A stretch of DNA of 6,822 nucleotides from Candidatus Coatesiibacteriota bacterium (GTDB lineage Bacteria > B130-G9): positions 1 through 6,822 of the forward strand of contig QMNL01000088.1 in NCBI GenBank assembly GCA_003647755.1, written 5' to 3'. The translations under genes were made by a program, and so were the position numbers. Positions 1 to 6,755 of the stretch are shown piece by piece. The notes beneath the pieces were generated by a model, which searched no databases, was not told the DNA's origin, and saw only the letters and a list, made by a program, of their open reading frames with translations. Within the stretch, counting starts at the first letter, position 1, and each line of letters opens with the position of its first letter.

Positions 1-88
1 GAAGGCCACGCGCCATGCTCCGGAGAATGAGACACTACATTTTCGGGAAAGCAAGGGCGAGGATGAGTTCCAATGAAAGGCACTCAGC
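1..88. other. Region downstream of the crotonase gene, no feature resolved
   Basis: The 88 bases after the crotonase stop hold no gene that can be supported. On the minus strand an ATG at 16-14 follows CCGGAGC almost directly and could open a next gene that runs off the window, but only five codons are visible. No terminator with a T-run is seen, so transcription may continue. Confidence 0.3.
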
Positions 89-874
89 TTACTTGCCCCT
101 GAACTCGGCCTTGCGCTTCGCCAGGAAGGCGCTTGTGCCCTCTTTGGCGTCTTCGGTTGCGCAGATGGCCCCGAACAGCTTTGCCTCGCGCCTCAGTCCT
201 TCGGAAAGCTGCGGCTCCTCGTAAGCCTTATTAACCAGCTCAATCGAGGCGGCTACGGCCAGCGGGCCCATCGACGTGATCTTGCCCGCGAGCTTCTCCG
301 CAGTTGGCATCAGCTCGTCCGGCGGGACAACCGCTGAGACCAGGCCGATCTCGTAGGCTCGCTGGGCAGGAATTATGTCGCCGGTCAGCATCATGTGCAT
401 CGCGTTGGATTTGCCGACAAGGCGCGTCAGCCGTTGCGTCCCGCCGTAGCCCGGGATGAGCCCAAGCTTGACCTCTGGTTGCCCAAAACTCGCCTTCGTT
501 GAGGCGATACGGATCGTGCACGCCATTGCAAGCTCGCACCCTCCGCCGAGCGCGAAACCGTTAACGGCCGCGATGACAGGCTTGCCGAGGTTCTCGATCT
601 TCAAGAACAGGTCTTGGCCGCGAGTCGAGAAGGCCGTGCCGGATGCTTCGTCGAGATCGACCAGTTCAGAGATGTCCGCGCCAGCAACGAACGCCTTTTC
701 GCCCGCGCCGGCCAGGATGATTGCCCCTATCTGGTCGTCATCTTTAGCCTTGTCGATTGCGTCCTCGAGCTCATCCAGCGTCTTGGCGTTGAGCGCGTTG
801 AGCGCCTTTGGGCGATTGATGGTGAGGATCAGTATTCGTGCTTTTTTTTCATAGAGAATGTTCGCGTAGGTCAT
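89..874 (-). CDS. Enoyl-CoA hydratase / crotonase-family protein
   Basis: A 261-residue protein of normal length for short-chain enoyl-CoA hydratases, which add water across the 2,3-double bond of enoyl-CoA thioesters in fatty-acid oxidation, butyrate-type or related CoA pathways in the cytoplasm. Seen in the sequence: an AGADI motif at residues 64-68 and a GGGCELA motif around residues 110-116, which supply the oxyanion-hole residues (A66, G111), then FGQPE with E134 followed by LGLIPGYGGTQRL. The two glutamates E114 and E134 match the catalytic pair of true hydratases, so a hydratase is favoured over other crotonase-fold activities, though chain-length specificity cannot be read. The ATG start is supported by CCGGAGG four bases upstream. 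It is last in the run, 79 nt after corC, and no other CoA-metabolism gene is visible. Codons 9-11 contain an A8 run. The exact substrate (crotonyl-CoA, as in Crt/EchA, or another) is open. Confidence 0.93.
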   Translation of the reverse strand: MTYANILYEKKARILILTINRPKALNALNAKTLDELEDAIDKAKDDDQIGAIILAGAGEKAFVAGADISELVDLDEASGTAFSTRGQDLFLKIENLGKPVIAAVNGFALGGGCELAMACTIRIASTKASFGQPEVKLGLIPGYGGTQRLTRLVGKSNAMHMMLTGDIIPAQRAYEIGLVSAVVPPDELMPTAEKLAGKITSMGPLAVAASIELVNKAYEEPQLSEGLRREAKLFGAICATEDAKEGTSAFLAKRKAEFRGK

Positions 875-878
875 TGTG

Positions 879-885
879 CCTCCGG
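879..885 (-). promoter_or_regulatory. Strong ribosome binding site of the crotonase gene
   Basis: CCGGAGG on the minus strand lies four bases before the ATG at 874. It is the clearest Shine-Dalgarno among the downstream genes and fixes the crotonase start. Confidence 0.6.
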
Positions 886-914
886 TTTACTCCTGATGAA
901 ACTGAAACGGTTGC

Positions 915-942
915 ATTACTTACCTGTTCAACGTCCTGTTAA
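915..942 (-). promoter_or_regulatory. Possible weak promoter before the crotonase gene
   Basis: In the 79-nt corC-crotonase gap the minus strand reads TTAACA (937-942), a 16-nt spacer and AGTAAT (915-920). These match a sigma-70 -35 in 5 of 6 and a -10 in 4 of 6 positions. It could let the crotonase be transcribed apart from the operon. The match is weak and the host's sigma preference is unknown. Confidence 0.2.
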
Positions 943-953
943 TGACTATCGTT

Positions 954-1844
954 CTATTCGTCATGTTCGGCACTGAGTTCGGGCTGTAGGCGTTCAATCT
1001 TGACTTTTAGTATCCTTCGTTCGTCCGCCTCGAGCACGGTGAAGCGAAGTCCGTCAAAGTCAAAACTCTCTTTCTCGGCGGGAACAGACCCGATCTGGTC
1101 AAGAATGAAGCCTGCCAGCGTGTCGAAATCCGGGTTCTCTTCGATAGAGAGCTTGACGTGTTCCTGGAGCAGGTCGAGGTCCGTGTTCCCGTCCGCGACA
1201 ATGGTGTTCTCATCGAGCACCTTTATGGGTTCTTCCAGTTCAGGCTCGAACTCACCACGTATCTCGCCAACTATCTCCTCCAGCAGGTCCTCTATTGTGA
1301 TCAGCCCTGCAGTGCCGCCGTACTCATCGACCGCGATTGCCATGAGGTTCTTGTCCGTCCGAAACGTGGCAAGGAGGTCCCTGGCCTTCTTCGTCTCGGG
1401 CACGAAGAAGGGTTTCATCATTATTTTCCCTATCTCGAAAGGCTCCCTGCCATGGATGATCTCCTGCCGAATGAGGTCCCTGACGTGGGCGATCCCGACG
1501 ATGTTGTCGATGTTGTCCTCAAACACCGGGATTCTCGAGTAGCCCTCCTCGGCCATTATACGCTTGAGCTCCCCAACTCCGGCAGCTGCCTCCACACAGA
1601 CCATCTCCACACGAGGCACCATGACCTCGCGCACTATCTTGTCGTTGAACTCCAGCACGCTCGCTATCATCCTCAGCACGCTGCTATCAATCTGAGAGGA
1701 GTTCCCAATCGTGCGCTCAATCAGCGAGACTATTTTGTCGTGGACCGGCTCCGATTTCTTCGATGCTTTGTGGCGTTTGACTAGGTTTTTGAGTCTCGTA
1801 AGCAGGCCTGTATTGCCCGCGTTTTGGTCATCCTCCACTTCCAT
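954..1844 (-). CDS. corC: CorC/YbeX/HlyC-type CBS-domain protein
   Basis: A 296-residue cytoplasmic protein of the CorC/YbeX group. In order: a charged N-terminal stretch, a helical segment with EFNDKIVREVMVPRVEM (residues 65-81) leading into CBS domain 1 (about 73-130), CBS domain 2 (about 137-195) ending in the family motif DEYGGTAGLITIEDLLEEIV (173-192), then a CorC_HlyC/transporter-associated domain (about 207-287). There is no N-terminal DUF21 membrane domain, so it matches short E. coli YbeX rather than full CNNM-type Mg2+/Co2+ transporters. CBS pairs bind adenine nucleotides. YbeX is associated with Mg2+/Co2+ homeostasis and, in later work, with ribosome metabolism. The ATG lies inside the 3' end of ybeY (17-nt overlap) behind GGGAAGGTGA, suggesting translational coupling. 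The exact biochemical role is not settled even in model species. Confidence 0.9.
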   Translation of the reverse strand: MEVEDDQNAGNTGLLTRLKNLVKRHKASKKSEPVHDKIVSLIERTIGNSSQIDSSVLRMIASVLEFNDKIVREVMVPRVEMVCVEAAAGVGELKRIMAEEGYSRIPVFEDNIDNIVGIAHVRDLIRQEIIHGREPFEIGKIMMKPFFVPETKKARDLLATFRTDKNLMAIAVDEYGGTAGLITIEDLLEEIVGEIRGEFEPELEEPIKVLDENTIVADGNTDLDLLQEHVKLSIEENPDFDTLAGFILDQIGSVPAEKESFDFDGLRFTVLEADERRILKVKIERLQPELSAEHDE

Positions 1845-2274
1845 TCACCTTCCCAGTTCTCGAAGACACAAGTTGTTCTATGATTTTATCTGTTTTCTCA
1901 AACATTATGGCTCTGCTCGAATCGTCGTAATCAGTGTATCCAACCAGGTGCAGAATGCCGTGCACGAGCAGGACCTCGAGCTCGTCCTCAAGACTGTGGC
2001 CTAGCTCTTCGGCCTGCGCTCGTGCCCTCTCAACCGAGATGATGACGTCGCCTAGAAAGGCACCTTCGTCTCCTGATGGGAAGGCCATCACATCGGTCGG
2101 AGCATCAACTTCTCTGAACCTGTTGTTCAGATTGCGAATCCTCTCGTCCCCACTGAACAGAACGTTCAACGAGGCGCCACTTCTGCCTATCACCTTCAGC
2201 ACTTGAGAAACTACAGCACGGGCATGATGCGCGCTCACTGCGTCCACACCCGCATCCAGAACGATCTCGATCAC
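1828..2274 (-). CDS. ybeY: YbeY endoribonuclease (rRNA maturation factor), GTG start
   Basis: A 148-residue protein (if started at the GTG at 2274), the normal length for YbeY, a metal-dependent single-strand endoribonuclease for 16S rRNA 3'-end maturation and ribosome quality control. Seen: LNNRFREVDAPTDVMAFP (residues 49-66) with the conserved Arg at 54 and TDV motif, LGDVIIS (74-80), and the metal site HGILHLVGYTD (105-115). The first two ligands H105 and H109 are present, but the third, normally His in GYDH, aligns with D115. The open frame runs further upstream into pgpH, but that extension lacks family similarity; residues align with YbeY from IEIVLDAG onward, and GTG 2274 is the only sensible start. 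Its ribosome site is weak. It begins 43 nt after the pgpH stop and overlaps corC by 17 nt. Confidence 0.92.
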   Translation of the reverse strand: MIEIVLDAGVDAVSAHHARAVVSQVLKVIGRSGASLNVLFSGDERIRNLNNRFREVDAPTDVMAFPSGDEGAFLGDVIISVERARAQAEELGHSLEDELEVLLVHGILHLVGYTDYDDSSRAIMFEKTDKIIEQLVSSRTGKVNGSGG

Positions 2275-2317
2275 TCTCGTCGAATTCCCATAACACCAAG
2301 TAGCGCCTGCGCCACGA

Positions 2318-4777
2318 CTACCGAACCACCTCGCTCTGCAAGCTACCCGGCTGGTCTTCAGGATATTCAATGCGGGAATGCAGCATCCCCTGCAGAACGT
2401 GCACGAAGGTCTCCTTGCATTTCTGAATGTCTCGCAGCGAAAGGTCGCACTCATCCAGCTGGTGGTCCTCAATATACCACGACACTATTCTGTCAACCAT
2501 CTTGGAGATCTTGTCCCTTGTAGGCTCGAGCAACACCCTGGACGCAGCTTCAATTGAATCGGCAAGCATTATGATCCCAGCCTGCCGAGTCTGAGGTTTG
2601 ACGCCCGGATAGCGGAACTCCGACTCCTCCACCACCTCGCCGGTCCGCTTGGCCGCCTCCTGCGCCTTGTGATAGAACGGCTTCATCAGGGACTTGCCGT
2701 GATGCTGCTCAATTATGTCCTGCACTACCAGCGGCAGTTTCTTCTTTCGCGCAAGCTCAAGTCCATAAGTTACATGCTCGACAAGGATCCGAACGCTCAT
2801 GGCCGGTTTGAGATGGTCGTGCGGGTTCTCGCCTCCCACGGGAGTGTTCTCTATGAAGTAGCCCGGCCGTTTCAGCTTCCCTATGTCGTGGTAATAGGAG
2901 CCGACGAACGCAATGACGCCGTTTGCCCCTATCTCCTCGCATGCGCTGCGTGCCAGCTCCGCAACCCTGATGCTGTGATTGTGAGTCCCGCCCGCCTCGA
3001 TCATGAGCCGCTTGATTAGCGGCCTGTCGTTTGAGGCGAGGTCGAGCAGCTTGGACTTCGTCCAGACCCCGAACACAAGCTCCAGAATCGGCAAGAAAAT
3101 CCCCGCAAAAGCGATCACAACCAGCCCCTGTCCAAAACCACAGACCGCGTTGAAGTACCCCGTCTGGCTGAACTTGACGTTCGCGTCAAGCAGCTGCATC
3201 GAGAGAACTGTCGCAGCGGCAACTATGCCGATCGAAAGGCCCATCTTGAACACAACCGCACCGTTGCCATACCTGCCGGCCACGAACACGACGGCCACTC
3301 CAGACAGAAGCGTCGCCATGATGATCACGGGGTAATTGCCGAAAAGCAGTGGCACGAACGCAGAACACACGATCGTCGCAGCCAGGCCCAAACGCTTCCC
3401 CATCAGAAGCGAGATCAAGACTGCACCAAGCCCGAGAGGCGCTGCGAAATAGTAACATTCCTGTTGGTTGAACGGGAACTGCTCAACCGCATCTGCAAAC
3501 GCTCTAATGCCCCACAGGAAGGCCTTCGACAGCAGCAAAGTCAGCACGGCGATTGTCCAAAACAAGAGATGATTCTTCCAGTGTGATGCCGCCTCAAATC
3601 CAAACCGCCGTCCAGAGAGGCTGAGAAGAATGGCCACAATCACCAAGAAAAGCGGCGTGCCGACTGCCGAGTTCAAGCGCCTACGAGGCTGGATCTTCTT
3701 GGCAATCTCCCTGATGAGTCGACTCTGCTTGGCAGTAACCACCTCTCTGGCTCGGACAATCATCTGACCTTTCTTGATCTTGAAATAGACAGGCTCGACG
3801 GCTGCCACGGCGTCTTGCTTGACCTTCTCCGTCTCGCTTTTGTTGAACGTAAGAGTCGGCTTAACAAGACGCGAGATGACCGACGCGAGAACGGCACGAA
3901 ACTCGCTGGAGCCGGGGCATTCAGTCTTCACAAATTTAGCGGCCTCGGCTCGAGCCTTCTGGCTGTCCGAGACCATGAAGAAGGAGCTCGCAGGAAACGT
4001 CTTCGTTTTGCCGCTGCCAACCAGCCTCATGATGATGCCGTTCTTATAATTGCTCAATAGAAGCGCCTTATCGCCAACCACTCCGTCCTTACAGGCGTCC
4101 TCAAATGCCCTGACCACGCAGTCCTCGACCGCAACGTCAAAGCCAGAGGCAACCAGCTGATCGAACTCCTCCGGCGATACATCGATTCCCAGGGACTGCT
4201 TGAACTGCTCACGCAACTCTGCAATTGTGGGCTTCACCTCGGGCGGAGCCGGCGCCTCCGAGTGCCCGGATAACTTGTCTTGTGTGGATACCTTTGCCGG
4301 CGACTTCGCCTGCTTCCCACCTTCCGGCGCCGCCGGCTGCTCAAGCGATTGCAGCAACTCGTTGCGCTTCTCGATGCCGGCGCGAAGAGCCCGGAACGTC
4401 GAGCGTATCGCTCCGATTGTCTGGGACAAGGCTCGCTCGTCAAAGTCATATACGGAGGGCGCCTTCGCGGCTGCGGCCTTTTTCTTGGCCGCCGTCGTCT
4501 CCTCATCCTCGACAGTGATCTCGGTTGGCGCCCAGATGTCCTGCCGGGCGATCTCGCCGACTCGGAACATCTGCAGGTCTATTATGTGTCGTTTGGGCAC
4601 GAGCAGAACGGTGAGAAGAGCTATCGCCACGCAGGCAATTACTGCGCCTTGAACACGGTTGTGACCGAATAGCGACCGAAGCCTCGCAACGGGCGAAGTC
4701 CCTGACGAACGCCGGCCAGGGGGCTCCGTATCCTGCACCAGGCCTTTAGGTCTGTGCTTGGAGCCGTTCTTTTTCAT
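2318..4777 (-). CDS. pgpH: PgpH-type 7TM-HD cyclic-di-AMP phosphodiesterase
   Basis: An 819-residue inner-membrane protein. PgpH relatives hydrolyse cyclic di-AMP to pApA with a cytoplasmic HD domain. In order: basic cytoplasmic tail (1-42), transmembrane helix 1 (about 43-60), an extracytoplasmic 7TM-HDED domain (about 61-370), a bundle of about seven helices (371-388, 402-424, 441-459, 463-480, 482-500, 508-527, 547-571), and the HD hydrolase (about 580-805). Metal-site residues are all visible: H601 in GGTHNHSIRV, H630-D631 in SYYHDIGKLKRP, H668, H692-H693 in EQHHGKS and D740 in LADSIEAASR. The outside domain is about 310 residues, with a Pro/Ala/Lys/Glu-rich insert at about 147-183. The ATG has only a weak site (CAGG, 8 nt away) and lies 38 nt after phoH. 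Substrate choice of c-di-AMP over another nucleotide is inferred from family membership; no diadenylate cyclase lies in the window. Confidence 0.92.
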   Translation of the reverse strand: MKKNGSKHRPKGLVQDTEPPGRRSSGTSPVARLRSLFGHNRVQGAVIACVAIALLTVLLVPKRHIIDLQMFRVGEIARQDIWAPTEITVEDEETTAAKKKAAAAKAPSVYDFDERALSQTIGAIRSTFRALRAGIEKRNELLQSLEQPAAPEGGKQAKSPAKVSTQDKLSGHSEAPAPPEVKPTIAELREQFKQSLGIDVSPEEFDQLVASGFDVAVEDCVVRAFEDACKDGVVGDKALLLSNYKNGIIMRLVGSGKTKTFPASSFFMVSDSQKARAEAAKFVKTECPGSSEFRAVLASVISRLVKPTLTFNKSETEKVKQDAVAAVEPVYFKIKKGQMIVRAREVVTAKQSRLIREIAKKIQPRRRLNSAVGTPLFLVIVAILLSLSGRRFGFEAASHWKNHLLFWTIAVLTLLLSKAFLWGIRAFADAVEQFPFNQQECYYFAAPLGLGAVLISLLMGKRLGLAATIVCSAFVPLLFGNYPVIIMATLLSGVAVVFVAGRYGNGAVVFKMGLSIGIVAAATVLSMQLLDANVKFSQTGYFNAVCGFGQGLVVIAFAGIFLPILELVFGVWTKSKLLDLASNDRPLIKRLMIEAGGTHNHSIRVAELARSACEEIGANGVIAFVGSYYHDIGKLKRPGYFIENTPVGGENPHDHLKPAMSVRILVEHVTYGLELARKKKLPLVVQDIIEQHHGKSLMKPFYHKAQEAAKRTGEVVEESEFRYPGVKPQTRQAGIIMLADSIEAASRVLLEPTRDKISKMVDRIVSWYIEDHQLDECDLSLRDIQKCKETFVHVLQGMLHSRIEYPEDQPGSLQSEVVR

Positions 4778-4815
4778 CTTTAGTGCCTGCTGATTGCCAC
4801 AAACGCTACGCCAAA

Positions 4816-5835
4816 TCAGCCAGCAGCGCCTTCACCTTTTCCCCTGTCAACAGAAGTCTGAGCAACCGGCTCAGGCGCCGCCGCTTGCGGCCGACCGAAC
4901 GCCTCATAGGCGTCTATGATTTTCTGCACCAGGTTATGCCGAACAACGTCAGCAGAGGAGAAGTAGATAAACTCTATGCCACGAATGGAGGACAGAACAG
5001 ACTGAACCTGCACAAGGCCGGAAACCTGCCCCGCTGGGAGGTCTATCTGGGTTATGTCGCCCGTGATAACCGCCCGCGAGCCCTTGCCCAAACGAGTTAA
5101 AAACATCTTCATCTGCTCCGGGGTGGTGTTCTGGGCTTCGTCCAAAATAGCAAAACTGCCGTTGAGCGTCCGACCACGCATGTACGCAAGAGGTGCTATC
5201 TCGATCGCCCCATTCTCTATGAGATACGTCGCCTTGTTCATGGGAATCATGTCGTAAAGAGCATCGTAGAGCGGCCGCAAATATGGTGTTACTTTCTCCC
5301 TAAAATCACCCGGCAAAAAACCCAAACGCTCCCCTGCCTCGATGGCAGGCCTGGCCAAGACTATCCGTTTTACTTTCTTGCTGAAAAACGACGAGACCGC
5401 GATTGCCATCGCAAGGTAGGTCTTGCCCGTCCCCGCCGGCCCGATCGAGAAGACTATGTCGCAAGTTCGCATCAGCCGAACGTAGCGCTTCTGGTTTGAC
5501 GTTTTGGGGTATATGTCTGCGTCGCGAGAGGGAACCTTTATCTGCTCGTAGAAAAGGCCCGGCAGATCAACATTCGTGTCATTTAGATACGCATAGACCG
5601 CGTCAGAGACGAGTGAATCGTCAGATTGAGGGTGCTTGTGTAATAGTGGAGCCATCTTCCGCAGAAAATCCTCAACCATAAGAACTTTGCTGTCCTCGCC
5701 GCGGACCTTGACCTTGCTGCCACGTGAAATCAGGACGACGCCGAACTCGTCCTCGATTAGCTTGGAGCCCGAATCGTAAGACCCCAACAGCCTTCGCAGG
5801 CTGTCATTCTCCGCGAAATCTACGACTCTTTCCAT
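4816..5835 (-). CDS. phoH: PhoH-like ATPase (YbeZ family)
   Basis: A 339-residue cytoplasmic P-loop NTPase, usual length for PhoH/YbeZ. Residues 1-60 form the N-terminal segment typical of PhoH-like proteins. The ATPase core shows Walker A GPAGTGKT (132-139), the ARPAIEAGERLGFLPGD signature (161-177), Walker B FAILDEAQNTTPEQMKMF (228-245, D232/E233), the TGDITQIDLP motif (258-267) and a conserved late Arg in DVVRHNLVQ (R299). The last 25 residues are Ala/Pro/Gly-rich and probably disordered. YbeZ interacts with YbeY in E. coli and is proposed to have RNA helicase-related activity; the PhoH name comes from E. coli phosphate-starvation induction and need not apply here. The ATG at 5835 has no good Shine-Dalgarno, and a GC hairpin lies just upstream. 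It heads the phoH-pgpH-ybeY-corC block. Confidence 0.93.
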   Translation of the reverse strand: MERVVDFAENDSLRRLLGSYDSGSKLIEDEFGVVLISRGSKVKVRGEDSKVLMVEDFLRKMAPLLHKHPQSDDSLVSDAVYAYLNDTNVDLPGLFYEQIKVPSRDADIYPKTSNQKRYVRLMRTCDIVFSIGPAGTGKTYLAMAIAVSSFFSKKVKRIVLARPAIEAGERLGFLPGDFREKVTPYLRPLYDALYDMIPMNKATYLIENGAIEIAPLAYMRGRTLNGSFAILDEAQNTTPEQMKMFLTRLGKGSRAVITGDITQIDLPAGQVSGLVQVQSVLSSIRGIEFIYFSSADVVRHNLVQKIIDAYEAFGRPQAAAPEPVAQTSVDRGKGEGAAG

Positions 5836-5845
5836 CTCAAAGAAC

Positions 5846-5864
5846 GCGGCTCACACCACGCCGC
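5846..5864 (-). promoter_or_regulatory. GC-rich hairpin in the phoH leader
   Basis: The minus strand carries GCGGC, a 9-nt loop and GCCGC, a perfect 5-bp stem whose 3' side ends 10 nt before the phoH ATG, where a ribosome site would sit. It could hold down translation of phoH or be chance in GC-rich DNA. No T-run follows, so it is not a standard terminator. Confidence 0.25.
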
Positions 5865-5903
5865 AAACCGCTATGTCCCAAGGCCGCAGGCCCCCTCGAA
5901 CAC

Positions 5904-6740
5904 CTACTTCCCGTCGTAGAGGCTCCAAGCGCCACGCGTGCTCGCCTTGTGCCTGGCCGCAGCCTTCTCCGCCTCCGTTGAATCCTTCGGAACCTCAAAA
6001 ACCTGGCCCGGGAAGATCAGGTCAGGGTCCTTGATCTGGTCCCTGTTGGCACTGTAGATGAGCGGCCATAGAAAAGGATCAGAATACAGACTCGAATAAC
6101 CCGCTATGCGCCAAAGGCACTCCCCTCGAACTACCGAGTGTAGAACCGGCGCAGCCGCCTTCTTGGCCTTCACCGACAACGCGTAGCTGTTAATGTCCGC
6201 CAAAAGCTCCTTAGCCCCGCTCAAGAGCGTCTTACTCCCCTCCTCAGCTGCCAGGAGATTGCAGCCAGACCCCCTCAGCTGAGACTCCGTCTTCGCCTCC
6301 AAATCACGCAGCGAATCCTTTCTACTGACAAACAACTCACCGCCCTTATCCTCGCCAAGATCACTCAACGCCGCATCAATATTGGCTAGCACGTCCCGCG
6401 CCGCGGCAAGGTTCTTGCTCGCTGTCGAACGAGCCTCGTCACCGCGCTTGATCGCCTCGGCCTTCGCTTGTTCCGCAAGCTTCTCGGCCTCGAGCGCTAG
6501 TTCCTTCGCGGTCTTCTCCTTGTGGTCAGCCGCCACCTGCGCCTCTTTCAATTTGTCCTGCGCCTTCGCGAACGCGTCCGGGGCGTAGATGTCCGCACAT
6601 ACCTCCTTTGAACTGGAGATAGTCGTTGAAGCGGCCTCCAACTCCGCGTCAGGACGCTTGTAGAACAGCATACAGGCCGCCTGCAACGCAGCAAGCGCTA
6701 GAACCAACGTAATCAGAGCACTCCGGCGAGCGATCATCAT
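5904..6740 (-). CDS. Probable LysM-domain envelope lipoprotein with DUF4398-like helical region
   Basis: A 278-residue exported protein if started at ATG 6740. Residues 1-22 are a signal peptide (MIARRS basic part, then ALITLVLALAAL) ending LQAAC, with C23 as probable lipidated cysteine; Gln at -3 is unusual for a lipobox, so plain signal-peptidase processing is possible. About 31-125 is an Ala/Lys/Glu-rich helical segment resembling DUF4398 (motif IYAPDAFAKAQDKLKEAQVA at 51-70), probably coiled coil. About 199-250 is a LysM domain (VVRGECLWRIAG...DPFLWPLIYSANRDQI...PDLIFPGQVFEVP) that should bind peptidoglycan. An upstream TTG at 6776 would lengthen it by 12 residues, but GGGAGG at 6750-6755 favours GTG 6743 or ATG 6740. 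It probably ties the outer membrane to the cell wall; no specific function is known. It is 68 nt upstream of phoH. Confidence 0.82.
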   Translation of the reverse strand: MMIARRSALITLVLALAALQAACMLFYKRPDAELEAASTTISSSKEVCADIYAPDAFAKAQDKLKEAQVAADHKEKTAKELALEAEKLAEQAKAEAIKRGDEARSTASKNLAAARDVLANIDAALSDLGEDKGGELFVSRKDSLRDLEAKTESQLRGSGCNLLAAEEGSKTLLSGAKELLADINSYALSVKAKKAAAPVLHSVVRGECLWRIAGYSSLYSDPFLWPLIYSANRDQIKDPDLIFPGQVFEVPKDSTEAEKAAARHKASTRGAWSLYDGK

Positions 6741-6749
6741 CACAGGTTT

Positions 6750-6755
6750 CCTCCC
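6750..6755 (-). promoter_or_regulatory. Ribosome binding site that fixes the lipoprotein start
   Basis: GGGAGG on the minus strand lies 9 nt before ATG 6740 and 6 nt before the in-frame GTG 6743. It falls inside the longer frame from TTG 6776, so it argues against the TTG start and puts the signal peptide at the true N-terminus. Confidence 0.65.

Noticed and set aside
65..85. Possible terminator after the crotonase stop
   Set aside because: GAGT/ACTC plus an inner CC/GG with a mismatch makes only a weak stem, and no T-run follows on the minus strand.
1158..1784. 208-codon open frame on the plus strand
   Set aside because: It lies fully antisense to corC, whose CBS and CorC_HlyC motifs are unmistakable; the plus-strand product shows no recognisable motif.
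954..1844. Treating the missing DUF21 membrane domain of CorC as a truncation
   Set aside because: The short form without DUF21 is normal for YbeX-type proteins and matches the E. coli length.
2275..2472. N-terminal extension of the ybeY frame by 66 codons
   Set aside because: It runs mostly inside pgpH, has a Cys/Arg-rich composition unlike YbeY, and the family match begins at the GTG at 2274.
4200..4652. Plus-strand open frames of 97 to 150 codons over the N-terminal part of pgpH
   Set aside because: They are antisense to a low-complexity GC-rich stretch, with Ser/Arg/Ala-rich products and no motif.
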